From: Aromatoleum aromaticum EbN1 | Lineage (GTDB): Bacteria > Pseudomonadota > Gammaproteobacteria > Burkholderiales > Rhodocyclaceae | Reading direction: 5' to 3' | Assembly: GCF_000025965.1 (NCBI RefSeq) | Contig: NC_006513.1 | Location: 3,472,001-3,536,000, forward strand | Length of the DNA stretch: 64,000 nt | Shown here: positions 49,181 through 56,807 of the stretch, piece after piece | Layout of the letters: each line of letters starts with the position of its first letter | Numbering within the stretch: position 1 is the stretch's first letter | Notes under the pieces: model-generated | The model's database searches: none | Told to the model about the DNA's origin: nothing | The model's input: only the letters and a program-made list of their open reading frames with translations | Translations under genes and position numbers: made by a program

Positions 49181-49516
49181 ATGAGCACCTATCAGGAAAT
49201 CCTCGCGCAGATCGAAGCGCTCAAGCAGCAGGCGGAAGAAATGCGGCAGGCCGAGATCGTCGGCGTGATCGCCGACATCCGGCAGAAGATCGCCGACTAC
49301 AACCTGAGTGCAGCCGATCTGGGCTTCGGCGCGCCGGCGCGGGCCGAGAAACCGGCGGCGGGCAAGCGCGGGACGGTGAAGGCGAAATATCGCAATCCGG
49401 CCACCGGCACGAACTGGTCGGGCCGCGGCGTGATGCCGAAGTGGCTGAAGGCCGAGCTGGATGCGGGCAAGGCGAAGGAGGCGTTCCTGATTGCGGATGA
49501 AGGGGCGCAAGTGTGA
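49181..49516 (+). CDS. H-NS-family nucleoid protein (copy 2)
   Basis: 111 residues, almost the same as the protein at 44650, with a few substitutions (for example NWSGRG for SWSGRG). The repeat includes the ribosome site and the first bases after the stop. The ~150 bp before it (49029-49180) hold no recognisable gene. Confidence 0.9.
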   Translation: MSTYQEILAQIEALKQQAEEMRQAEIVGVIADIRQKIADYNLSAADLGFGAPARAEKPAAGKRGTVKAKYRNPATGTNWSGRGVMPKWLKAELDAGKAKEAFLIADEGAQV

Positions 49517-49576
49517 TGAATCGCGTTCGCGGCGCGGAGCGAATGCAATGAAAAATCCGGAGCCGGGATTTCGGGG

Positions 49577-49860
49577 ATGCCCGCCGCGGGCGGGCAACTG
49601 GCGTGGAAGGTCGTCGCCCTGGCGATAGTGGTCGCGCTCTTCGCCGGGGGCAGGGACACGCCTGCAGTCGCGGGGCTGATCGCATTGCCGTGGGACAAGC
49701 TGATGCATGCCACCGCGTTCGGCGTGCTGGCGCTGTCGCTGGTGCGCGGCTTTTCGCTGCCGCTCGTCCGGGCGGGCGCCGCGGCGGCGCTGTTCGGGGT
49801 TGCCGACGAGCTGCATCAGACCACCTTGCCGGGACGCGATCCGAGCGTCGGGGATTGGGT
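49577..49860 (+). pseudogene. VanZ-like protein, C-terminally truncated
   Basis: About 95 codons of a VanZ-type small membrane protein: hydrophobic helices around AWKVVALAIVVALFAGG, then LPWDKLMHATAFGVLALSL and DELHQTTLPGRDPSVGDW, which resembles the ELAQ...GDWHDWLAD part of the other VanZ copies. At ~49860 it runs into a TnpB remnant, so the last helix is lost. Confidence 0.7.
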
Positions 49861-49874
49861 AGTGGTACGGGCGC

Positions 49875-50063
49875 ACGCTGATCGGCATCGAGCGCTGGTA
49901 TCCGTCCAGCAAGCGGTGCTTGGACTGCGGGCATACCGTCGCCAAGTTGTCGTTGAACGTGCAGGAATGGACGTGCCCCGAGTGCGGCACGATCCACGAT
50001 CGCGACATCAACGCTGCGCCCAACGTTTTGGAGACGGAGGTGGCAATCTTTATCAGCGGTTGA
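49875..50063 (+). pseudogene. TnpB C-terminal zinc-ribbon remnant (IS200/IS605 or IS607)
   Basis: 63 codons ending at TGA 50061. The frame shows CLDCGHTV, then CPECGTIHDRDINAAPNVL, the four-cysteine ribbon and DRD...N motif at the end of TnpB (OrfB) RNA-guided nucleases. The RuvC core upstream is missing. The TumE gene starts 12 bp after its stop. Confidence 0.85.
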
Positions 50064-50074
50064 TACACTTTTCC

Positions 50075-50440
50075 ATGCGCGAAGACCCTGGCATCGCTAC
50101 CCTTGTCGAACTGCACGACCAGACCATTGATCAGGGCAATGGCTACTGGATCAAGATCGAAGCGTGGCGGGTGGAGGTTACGCACGACATCCCGCACGGC
50201 ATCCGTTACTCGCTTACCTTGCACGAGCCCTATGGCAAGCGGATCCTGGGCTACGACAACGCCCATGCCATCAAGCCGCCAAAGAAGTTCAAGTACGCGG
50301 GAACCCGGCTGCCGTATGACCACAAGCATCGGCACGTCAGCGATAAGGGCGTGCCTTACGAGTTTCGCGATGCTCACCAGTTGCTGGCCGATTTCTTCAA
50401 TGAGGTCGACCGCGTGTTAGAGGAGATCATGGGGTCATGA
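50075..50440 (+). CDS. TumE-type toxin (DUF6516)
   Basis: 121 residues. IKIEAWRVEVTHDIPHGIRY, GYDNAHAIKPPKKFKYAG and YDHKHRHVSDKG are typical of the DUF6516/TumE toxin family. Its end overlaps the antitoxin gene by 4 bp. The order toxin first, antitoxin second matches TumE/TumA modules. Confidence 0.83.
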   Translation: MREDPGIATLVELHDQTIDQGNGYWIKIEAWRVEVTHDIPHGIRYSLTLHEPYGKRILGYDNAHAIKPPKKFKYAGTRLPYDHKHRHVSDKGVPYEFRDAHQLLADFFNEVDRVLEEIMGS

Positions 50441-50784
50441 AAGCTATCGTCGTTGGAATCCTGCCGCAGGACCGCATCCGCGAGCGCATGCTGGCGATCG
50501 CACGCGGTGAGTACAAGCCCAAGCCCACCGAGCCCAAGATCTGGTTCACCTCGATGCGTTCACTGGCCGAAGTCCTGAGTGATGAGAACCGCGCCTTGCT
50601 CAAGGTCATCCAGGAGGCCAAGCCTCAGTCCATCTCTTCGCTGGCCGACATGACCGGTCGCAAGCCCGGCAACCTGTCGCGCACGCTCAAGATGATGTCG
50701 AACTATGGGTTTGTGGAGATGAAGCGGGAAAACCGGCATGTGCGTCCGATCGCTAAGGCAACGGAGTTCAGGATCGTTGCCTGA
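50437..50784 (+). CDS. TumA-type antitoxin (HTH)
   Basis: 115 residues. The N-terminal half (IWFTSMRSLAEVLSDENRAL) and the winged helix (SISSLADMTGRKPGNLSRTLKMM in two parts) fit the TumA antitoxins. It probably represses the operon. A ~30-bp remnant right after it reads PKLYFLDVGL (50789-50818), as in DUF4143 ATPases. Confidence 0.83.
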   Translation: MKAIVVGILPQDRIRERMLAIARGEYKPKPTEPKIWFTSMRSLAEVLSDENRALLKVIQEAKPQSISSLADMTGRKPGNLSRTLKMMSNYGFVEMKRENRHVRPIAKATEFRIVA

Positions 50785-50851
50785 GGACACCGAAGCTCTA
50801 CTTTCTGGATGTGGGGCTTATCATGGCTGGCAACAAAGGGACACCCACTTT

Positions 50852-51190
50852 GTCCTTGCCCACTTTCCGGGCTGTTTTTCCGCTGCGGACGAATTGGCCG
50901 ACCTGCCGCGCATGGCGCAGGAGGCCGTGGAGGTGCATTTCGAGGGGGAGGACATGGCGATCCCGAAGCCGTCCGCCCCCGAGCAATGGGGCGATGATGA
51001 GCGCTTCCACGGCGGGTACTGGATGCTGGTGGAAATCGACCTGGCGCGGGTAAGCGCAAAGCCCGTGCGGCTGAATATCTCGCTTCCGGAATACCTGGTG
51101 CGGCAGATCGACGCCTATGCCGCGTCCCATCATCAAAGCCGGTCGGGCTTTCTTGCCCGGGCGGCAGAAGAGGCGATGCGAGCGCGATAG
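50852..51190 (+). pseudogene. HicB-type antitoxin, N terminus missing
   Basis: The frame reads HFPGCFSAADELADL, then VRLNISLPEYLVRQIDAYAA and SGFLARAAEEAMRAR, the HicB partial RNase H-like fold followed by a ribbon-helix-helix. The first beta strand is replaced by unrelated sequence, and no hicA is next to it. Its last 14 codons recur at 45981 as the start of the 776-bp repeat. Confidence 0.75.
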
Positions 51191-51921
51191 CCAGTTCGTA
51201 CCCCCATCGTAAACAGGGGGATACCCACTTTCTTTCGTTCTCGGATATCTTCGGCATCGATCTGGTTCTGCTCGCCAAGCCGAACGCCACGGCAAGGCAG
51301 ATGCAGCACATGGTCGATCTGTGCGAGGCCACCGCGCCCACCCCGACACGTTCGCGTGCTCGCTGTAAACTGCAAGATGCCCCAGGAACGGAGTGCGCAC
51401 ATGCGAATTTCTGCCGACAAGGCTCATCTTGCTTCCGACATTATCGCCAGTCAATACGGCGAAAATGCCCGGATATGGTTATTTGGCTCTCGCGCTGACG
51501 ACAACCAGCGCGGTGGCGATGTGGACCTCTACGTGGAAGCTGACTCCACGGACGTCATGCGAAAGGTTCGCTGCAAGGCAGCGCTTACCGAGTTGTTCGA
51601 CCTGAAAGTGGACCTGATCGTAGGCACAGGCGACAAACCGATTCATCGCATTGCAAGATCAACTGGAGTGCGTTTGAAATGACCGAAAACCTCAGGATCA
51701 TTCACAAAAAGCTCGGCTACCTGGCTCGCATGCAAGCCGACTTGCAGCACTCCACTGGAAAGATGGCTTCTCCGCTCCGGAAGATACAGCTGGGCGATAT
51801 TGCCGGAATGACGCCTGACGAGCGCGAGACGGTCTCCGCCTTCACGACCCGATTTGCCGCGTATCAGGAGCAGATCGGCAAGACCATGCGAAGCATCGCC
51901 ATTGAAGAGGAAAGCGCTACC
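51146..51921 (+). repeat. 776-bp near-identical direct repeat (copy 2)
   Basis: Second copy of 45981-46756, here continuous with an intact HicB C terminus on the left and the intact hepT-type gene on the right. That suggests this is the donor copy. The wbpM fragment in it spans 51246-51334. Confidence 0.9.
51401..51682 (+). CDS. mntA: MntA-type minimal nucleotidyltransferase antitoxin (copy 2)
   Basis: 93 residues, with the same GSR...DVD site as copy 1 (Gly29, Ser30, Asp40, Asp42). Its stop overlaps the intact hepT-type gene by 4 bp, so this is the complete module. It should protect the cell by modifying the HEPN toxin. Confidence 0.88.
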   Translation: MRISADKAHLASDIIASQYGENARIWLFGSRADDNQRGGDVDLYVEADSTDVMRKVRCKAALTELFDLKVDLIVGTGDKPIHRIARSTGVRLK

Positions 51922-52152
51922 ACCCCGTTCGGAGCAATTCTTGCGCTGATGGAAAAGCTTGGGATCCTTGACAGTGGGGAGAAATGGAAGGAACTCCGAG
52001 AACTTCGCAATCTGGTCAGTCACGAATATGAGGACGATCCGGACGAACTGTTTCAGGCCCTCAACAAGCTGGTAGAGAACGCTCCGTACCTCACGGCTAT
52101 CCACGAAAGAATCCAGGATTTTGTCACGCAAGCCTACCCGGCTGCTTCCTGA
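51679..52152 (+). CDS. hepT: HepT-type HEPN ribonuclease toxin
   Basis: 157 residues, all helical. The HEPN motif is R110-NLVS-H115 followed by EY, matching the R-x4-H-x-Y pattern whose Tyr is adenylylated by MntA. HepT toxins cut RNA, often tRNA. The wecB-type 5' fragment starts 21 bp later, so this module sits in front of a wecB start, as the Abi gene does. Confidence 0.88.
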   Translation: MTENLRIIHKKLGYLARMQADLQHSTGKMASPLRKIQLGDIAGMTPDERETVSAFTTRFAAYQEQIGKTMRSIAIEEESATTPFGAILALMEKLGILDSGEKWKELRELRNLVSHEYEDDPDELFQALNKLVENAPYLTAIHERIQDFVTQAYPAAS

Positions 52153-52386
52153 CTCGACCGTTCGAATATCCCAATGAAAAAACTCAAAGTCATGTCCGTG
52201 GTCGGCACGCGGCCCGAGATCATCCGCCTGTCGCGCGTGCTGGCCGCGCTCGACCGGCATTGCGAGCATGTGCTGGTGCATACCGGCCAGAACTACGATT
52301 ACGAGCTGAACCAGGTCTTCTTCGACGACCTGGGGGTGCGCAAGCCGGATCACTTCCGGAACAAGTCAAGATAGTTGTCGCCTGAT

Positions 52387-53478
52387 TCATGCAACCAACC
52401 GCCCTATGTCTTCAGCATGCAAGTGGTCGCGTACGACCGCGTCGCGCTCCGGATTGAGCGTGACCGCGCCGATCGGGGTCCAGTCGCGTGTCCCACGGGA
52501 CCAGCGTGCGGGGTGGCGCTCGCGGGCCTGGAGATACGTCTGATGGCGTGCAGCCAGGATCGCCCGATCCTCCAGCGCGTGTCGCTGCGCCGGCGTGACG
52601 TAGCGGATGCCGCTGTGGCGGTGCTCGAAGTTGTACCAGCGCACGAAGTCGTGTCCCCAGAGGCGGGCGTCTTCCAGGGTGGCGAAGCCGCGCGCCGGGA
52701 ATTCGGGGCGGTACTTCGCCGTCTTGAAGAGCGACTCCACGTAGGCGTTGTCGTCGGAGACGCGCGGGCGCGAGTACGACGGTTTGACGCCCAGCCAGTG
52801 CAGCATCGCGAGCACCGTGGTGGCTTTGAGCGTGCTGCCGTTGTCGCCGTGAAGCACGGGTTTGTCGATCATCGCGTGGACGCCTTCGGAGAGCGCGGTG
52901 CGCTTGAGCAGGCTCACCGCATGGTCAGCGTCATCGGCGTCGTGGATCTCCCAGCCGACGATCTTGCGGCTGTAGAGGTCCTGGATCAGGTAGAGATAGA
53001 ACCAGCGCCCCTGCACCTGCGTGGGCAGATAGGTCATGTCCCAGCACCAGACCTGGCCGGGCGCGGTGGCCACATGCGTGGTCGGCGTGCGCGAGCGCTG
53101 GGGCGCCCGGGCGCGACCCCGGTGACGAGTTTGCCCGTGGGCGCGCAGCACGCGCTGGAAGCTCGATTCGCTGGCGATATAGACGCCTTCGTCGGCCAGC
53201 GCCGGCACGATGCGCGCCGGCGGCTGATCGGCGAAACGCGGCTCGTTGGCCACCGCCAGGACGCGGGCGCGCTCCTCGTCGGTGAGCGCATGCGCGGGCG
53301 TCGGGCGCTCGGCCAGAGGCCGGCGGTCTCCGACCTGCAGGCCGTCCTCGGCCTTCCAGCGTTGCAGGGTACGCACGGTGATGCCAGCGAGCTCACACGC
53401 CGGGCGCAAGCGCGCACCGGCTGCGTGAGCAGTCTCGATGTGGCGGACCATCGTTTGGCGATCTTCCAGGCCGATCAT
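52387..53478 (-). CDS. IS3-family transposase OrfB (DDE integrase domain)
   Basis: 363 residues from ATG 53478, overlapping the orfA stop by 4 bp (ATGA), so coupling or frameshifting may join the two. An N-terminal helix-turn-helix (ACELAGITVRTLQRWK) precedes the rve domain with acids in VWCWDMTYLP, VLHGDNGS and DNAYVESLFKTAKYRPEF. The gene appears complete and could be active. Confidence 0.9.
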   Translation of the reverse strand: MIGLEDRQTMVRHIETAHAAGARLRPACELAGITVRTLQRWKAEDGLQVGDRRPLAERPTPAHALTDEERARVLAVANEPRFADQPPARIVPALADEGVYIASESSFQRVLRAHGQTRHRGRARAPQRSRTPTTHVATAPGQVWCWDMTYLPTQVQGRWFYLYLIQDLYSRKIVGWEIHDADDADHAVSLLKRTALSEGVHAMIDKPVLHGDNGSTLKATTVLAMLHWLGVKPSYSRPRVSDDNAYVESLFKTAKYRPEFPARGFATLEDARLWGHDFVRWYNFEHRHSGIRYVTPAQRHALEDRAILAARHQTYLQARERHPARWSRGTRDWTPIGAVTLNPERDAVVRDHLHAEDIGRLVA

Positions 53479-53957
53479 GCGTCCTCGTCCTTGTCCGTTG
53501 GAAAGATCACCTCGAGCTTTTTTGACAGCACCAGCAGCGCGGCGGCTTCGGCCAAGGCCTTCTCCTTGCGGCGCAGGTCGCGCTCGAGGTCCTTGATGCG
53601 ACGCCGGTCGGCCTTCTGTTCCCGGTGGCTGGTGCGCGCCGCGTCTTCGGGGTCGGCCAGCGCCTGTGTGGCCGCCGTGCGCCATTGCTCGAGCTCCTGC
53701 GGATACACGCCGTTCTCCCGGCACCAGGCGCTCTTGCTCGCCTCGTCCATCGCTGCGGTGACCAGCACTGCCTCGAATCGGGCCGGCGCTGTCCAGGCCC
53801 GCTCGCGAGCGGGCCTGGACAGCGCATCCGCGCGCCACCGCTCCAGCGTGGCCGTTGAAATGCTCAGTTCGCGGGAAACCGTCTCCACCGATGCGCTCTC
53901 CGGTGGCAACAACCGTGCTACCGCCTTGTCCTTGAATGCTTGTCCGTATCTGGCCAC
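53475..53957 (-). CDS. IS3-family transposase OrfA
   Basis: 160 residues. Helix-turn-helix at the N terminus (SVETVSRELSISTATLERWR) and a C-terminal leucine-rich coiled coil (RRIKDLERDLRRKEKALAEA). It is longer than common ~100-residue OrfA proteins. It supplies DNA binding for the transposase. Confidence 0.87.
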   Translation of the reverse strand: MARYGQAFKDKAVARLLPPESASVETVSRELSISTATLERWRADALSRPARERAWTAPARFEAVLVTAAMDEASKSAWCRENGVYPQELEQWRTAATQALADPEDAARTSHREQKADRRRIKDLERDLRRKEKALAEAAALLVLSKKLEVIFPTDKDEDA

Positions 53958-54216
53958 TTCGTTCTTCCGTTATCGCCCTCGGGTTTCGGATTCTATCGAG
54001 GCGACAACTATCTTGACCCAGAGGGCTTCCTCAACAGCGCGGCTGGCAGCAGCGGGGCGGCGCATACGATCGGCAACCTGATCATCGGCGTGGACCACCA
54101 GGTGCTGGTCGAAGTCCTGCCCGAAGCGATGCTGGTGCTGGGCGATACGAACAGTTGCCTGGCGGTGATCCCGGCCAAGCGGCGCAAGATCCCGATCTTC
54201 CACATGGAAGCGGGCA

Positions 54217-54410
54217 CCAGGCTGGCAGAACGCTGCTTGGGGTTGTTCGAGCAACGGTGGGGGTGACGCTGGGCTGGGTGGCGTGGCGCTGCGGCGGGGT
54301 TGTGCTGCACCGGTCAGACGGTTGCCAGGTGTGAGAAGGCATTGGCCGAGTTTGACGAGCGCATCGTGGTTGAGCGGACGATGGGGGTTTATGGGGAACT
54401 GGTGGGGTGA
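54217..54410 (+). pseudogene. Mosaic scar: glycosyltransferase and VanZ tails
   Basis: Three pieces in a row: LAERCLGLFEQR of a glycosyltransferase tail (54221-54256), then VTLGWVAWRCGGVV of a VanZ C terminus (54261-54302), then EKALAEFDERIVVERTMG and stop (54333-54410), which matches the tail at 56940-57025. No intact gene results. Confidence 0.7.
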
Positions 54411-54447
54411 GGATGGGGGGGAGCGCTGTTTGGTGGGGTCTCCTATT

Positions 54448-54476
54448 GGAGCGGGGGGTTGCGGCGGAGCCGCTCC
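54448..54476. repeat. REP-like palindrome
   Basis: GGAGCGG (54448-54454) pairs with CCGCTCC (54470-54476) around an inner GCGGC-GGA-GCCGC hairpin. Read on the minus strand it begins GTAGGAGCGGCTCCGCCG, the shape of REP elements common in pseudomonads and relatives. Only one copy was noticed in the window. Confidence 0.45.
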
Positions 54477-54580
54477 TACGGGGAGCGGTTCAAGCTGCTG
54501 CAGTCGAAAGAACTTCCTGAGGGCTTGCGGTCGAAGTGTATAGTTCGGTGTATAGAAACGCTTCGTAGAGGGGGAGTGGC

Positions 54581-55381
54581 ATGGTGCGCGATGAGGGCTA
54601 TCCGAAGCTTGAACGGCAGCCGCTGACGCTGGTGCTGGCGGAATTTCGCTTTGCTCGGGTGACGTTCGATCCGTCTGCGCTGGCGATGCTCAAGGAGCGG
54701 ATGGCGTCGCGATTCGGGGAGATGACCGAGGGCGTGGCGCAGCAGGTGCAGTTGGGCGACGCAGGGGTGACGATCATGCCGGCGCCCTATGTGATCTGGC
54801 GGGCGCCGGAGTCTGGCGCTTCGGTGCACCTCGAGGTGGATCGGATCGCCTATGCCACGACGATGTATCCGCGCTTCGAGGGCTTCGCGCGCGATTGCCT
54901 GGCGGTGCTCGAGGCCTTGATCGAGACGCTGCAGCCTGTGACCTTGCACCGGGTGGGGCTGCGCTACAATGACGCCATCATTCCGATGCCAGATGAACTG
55001 CTTGAGCAGTATGTGGAGGCGCCGTTGCTGCCGTTTTCACCCCTTGCCGCCGGCAGTGGCGCGGTGGTCCGCCACCTGAGCGAGACGGTGGTGCAAACCA
55101 CGGCGGGAGCACTGGTGGTGCGGGCACTGGCCGGGATGCATGGGTTGGGCATGATGCCCGACTTGCTGGGGCAGTTCGGTTTGCCGCTACGGGTCGATGT
55201 GCCGCCCGACCGGCCTGTGGCGGTGCTGGATTTCGACCATTACTGGGAAGTGGCGGAGGCTGAAGGCGTAGCCTTCGACGTCGATACCGCGAGCGATCGG
55301 CTCACCCGGCTACATGAGCCGGCCCGTGAGGCTTTCTGGAAAGTGACGAAGGAGTTTGCGAGGACACAGCGATGGAACTGA
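54581..55381 (+). CDS. TIGR04255-like protein, first gene of an unrecognised three-gene cassette
   Basis: 266 residues. The N terminus (PKLERQPLTLVLAEFRF) and the block LHRVGLRYNDAI resemble TIGR04255 family proteins, which are sporadic in bacteria and have no agreed function. No catalytic motif or membrane segment was seen. Its end overlaps the second gene by 10 bp, so the genes are probably co-translated. Two GTGTATAG repeats lie upstream at 54536-54543 and 54548-54555. Confidence 0.7.
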   Translation: MVRDEGYPKLERQPLTLVLAEFRFARVTFDPSALAMLKERMASRFGEMTEGVAQQVQLGDAGVTIMPAPYVIWRAPESGASVHLEVDRIAYATTMYPRFEGFARDCLAVLEALIETLQPVTLHRVGLRYNDAIIPMPDELLEQYVEAPLLPFSPLAAGSGAVVRHLSETVVQTTAGALVVRALAGMHGLGMMPDLLGQFGLPLRVDVPPDRPVAVLDFDHYWEVAEAEGVAFDVDTASDRLTRLHEPAREAFWKVTKEFARTQRWN

Positions 55382-55950
55382 CTCGAAGCGGGTCTGCAGG
55401 CGCGCCAAAGGGATTCATGGCAGTCATCTTCAGAGGGGCCGAGGGTGAAGGGGCTGGTGTTGTCACCCAGGCAAGCGGCGGTATCTTGATGCGCTTTTTT
55501 TCGGATACATCGGGCGGCGGTGACAGGATGCGCGTTCTTCCGTCGCTTCCGCAGCCCGAGCAGACGCGCGACCATGCCCGGACCGGTGCGGGTGTCGCTG
55601 CCGATCTGGATCTGATCGCGCGCGCATTTGGCTTGAATGTGGCGCAAATAGCCGAGGTTTGCGGCGGCGTGACGCGACCGACGGTTTATGCGTGGCGCGA
55701 TGGTTCGGCGCCCCGGCCGGCAAAGCTGACCCGCATTCATAAGCTGCGCCGCGCCGCGCTCGATTGGGAGCGATCAGGATTCGGCGTGCCCGGTACTGCA
55801 ATGACCGCCCCGATCATCCACGAGAAGAACTTGTTCGATCTCCTGCGAGCCGATCCGCTGGACCTTGCAGCGATCCAGTTCGCAGGCGGCCGTCTTGCAA
55901 TGGAGCGCGAATTGGCAACCAAGCGCACTTTTGCCGACCCATTTCGCTGA
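55372..55950 (+). CDS. HTH protein, second gene of the three-gene cassette
   Basis: 192 residues. The middle (~85-120) carries a helix-turn-helix: ARAFGLNVAQIAEVCGG and TRPTVYAWRDGSAPRPAK. The N-terminal ~60 and the C-terminal ~70 residues match nothing recognised. It may be the regulator of the cassette. ATG 55372 overlaps the preceding gene; the third gene starts 14 bp after its stop. Confidence 0.65.
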   Translation: MELTRSGSAGAPKGFMAVIFRGAEGEGAGVVTQASGGILMRFFSDTSGGGDRMRVLPSLPQPEQTRDHARTGAGVAADLDLIARAFGLNVAQIAEVCGGVTRPTVYAWRDGSAPRPAKLTRIHKLRRAALDWERSGFGVPGTAMTAPIIHEKNLFDLLRADPLDLAAIQFAGGRLAMERELATKRTFADPFR

Positions 55951-55964
55951 GGGGCCGTTGATCG

Positions 55965-56804
55965 ATGGCGGAGCTTGGAAAGCGAATTGCAGATCGGGGT
56001 TGGCGACAGGGGAGCGTCTTGCAGTGCGACGACTCCGGACTGCTGGGCGAGTGTTACGCCGAGGGGCGACCTGCGGGCGCTGTGATCGGCTTGGTGGTGA
56101 GCCAGTCTTGCGATCTGACGCATGAACGGCTCGAAGGCGAACCGTTCGTGGAGATCCTTGTTGGGTGCCGGGCCGAGGACGATGCGGCCTTGAAGCTGCG
56201 AGGCAATTGCACCGGCGGTAAGCATCCTCGTTGCTTGCATGTGCCGATAAGGCACGGACGTGATCAGGTTTGGTTTCAGTTCTTGCCGTGGGATCGGGTC
56301 GTCATCGATCGCGGGGCGCTGGTCGAAATATTGCCGGATGACGAGCGTGTGATCCTGCATGCGGACCTGGACATGCTGGTCAACTGGCTGGCACAGCGCT
56401 ATGTCCGCGCAGCCTTTCCGGATGACTTCAACAATCTCCTCGACACGGCTCGAAACAAACAGAAGAAGTTGCACGCACGCCTTTCACCCGACGTCTCGGG
56501 GCTCTATGCACGACTGAACCCGGACCGTGACCTGCTCGAGGGCGAGCGTTACGCGCTCGATCTGTTGGCGTTGGTGCCGGGGTTCCGTGGTGGCGAGCTC
56601 TCGTCGGTAAGCAAGACCGTGGAGGCACTGGTCGATTTGATTCGAAGTGCCGGCATTGATGCTCGCGGAACTGTGAAGCTGGAGGACGAGGTTTCGTATG
56701 GGTTCGTGCGTTCCTTCCGGCGTTTTCCGCTTGAACACCTTTCGCTGCGTGGCGACCCGCCCGATCCGATGCCCTTTGAGCTATCGGCGAGTGAGCTGCG
56801 CTGA
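55965..56804 (+). CDS. Unrecognised protein, third gene of the cassette
   Basis: 279 residues. A notable N-terminal stretch is IGLVVSQSCDLTHERLEGEP followed by FVEILVGCRA, an S-x-S-C-D-L pattern similar to the VVSHDCDL-type motif seen in several uncharacterised proteins of accessory regions. The rest (~130-279) is mixed helix and strand with no known catalytic signature. A role as effector or sensor is only a guess. Confidence 0.6.
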   Translation: MAELGKRIADRGWRQGSVLQCDDSGLLGECYAEGRPAGAVIGLVVSQSCDLTHERLEGEPFVEILVGCRAEDDAALKLRGNCTGGKHPRCLHVPIRHGRDQVWFQFLPWDRVVIDRGALVEILPDDERVILHADLDMLVNWLAQRYVRAAFPDDFNNLLDTARNKQKKLHARLSPDVSGLYARLNPDRDLLEGERYALDLLALVPGFRGGELSSVSKTVEALVDLIRSAGIDARGTVKLEDEVSYGFVRSFRRFPLEHLSLRGDPPDPMPFELSASELR

Positions 56805-56807
56805 TTC

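Larger units (their letters stand above)
52358..54025 (-). mobile_element. IS3-family insertion sequence, 1668 bp
   Basis: Bounded by CTTCC on both sides (52353-52357 and 54026-54030), a 5-bp target duplication that restores the wecB frame when removed. Near the ends lies a perfect 19-bp inverted repeat, GTCAAGATAGTTGTCGCCT (52365-52383) against its complement at 53999-54017; the outermost 7-8 bp match less well. Two overlapping minus-strand genes fill it. Confidence 0.88.
52174..54216 (+). pseudogene. Second wecB copy, interrupted by an IS3 element and truncated
   Basis: 52174-52357 matches the first ~61 codons of wecB and 54026-54214 the next ~62 ([34 protein letters not shown]), separated by the 1668-bp IS. 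At ~54215 the sequence changes to a glycosyltransferase tail, so the last two thirds of wecB are missing. One extra codon (DHQVL for DQVL) also distinguishes it. Confidence 0.88.

Noticed and set aside
48881-50377. A 498-codon minus-strand frame across the H-NS and TumE genes
   Set aside because: It crosses several plus-strand genes with clear families and shows no recognisable domain itself.
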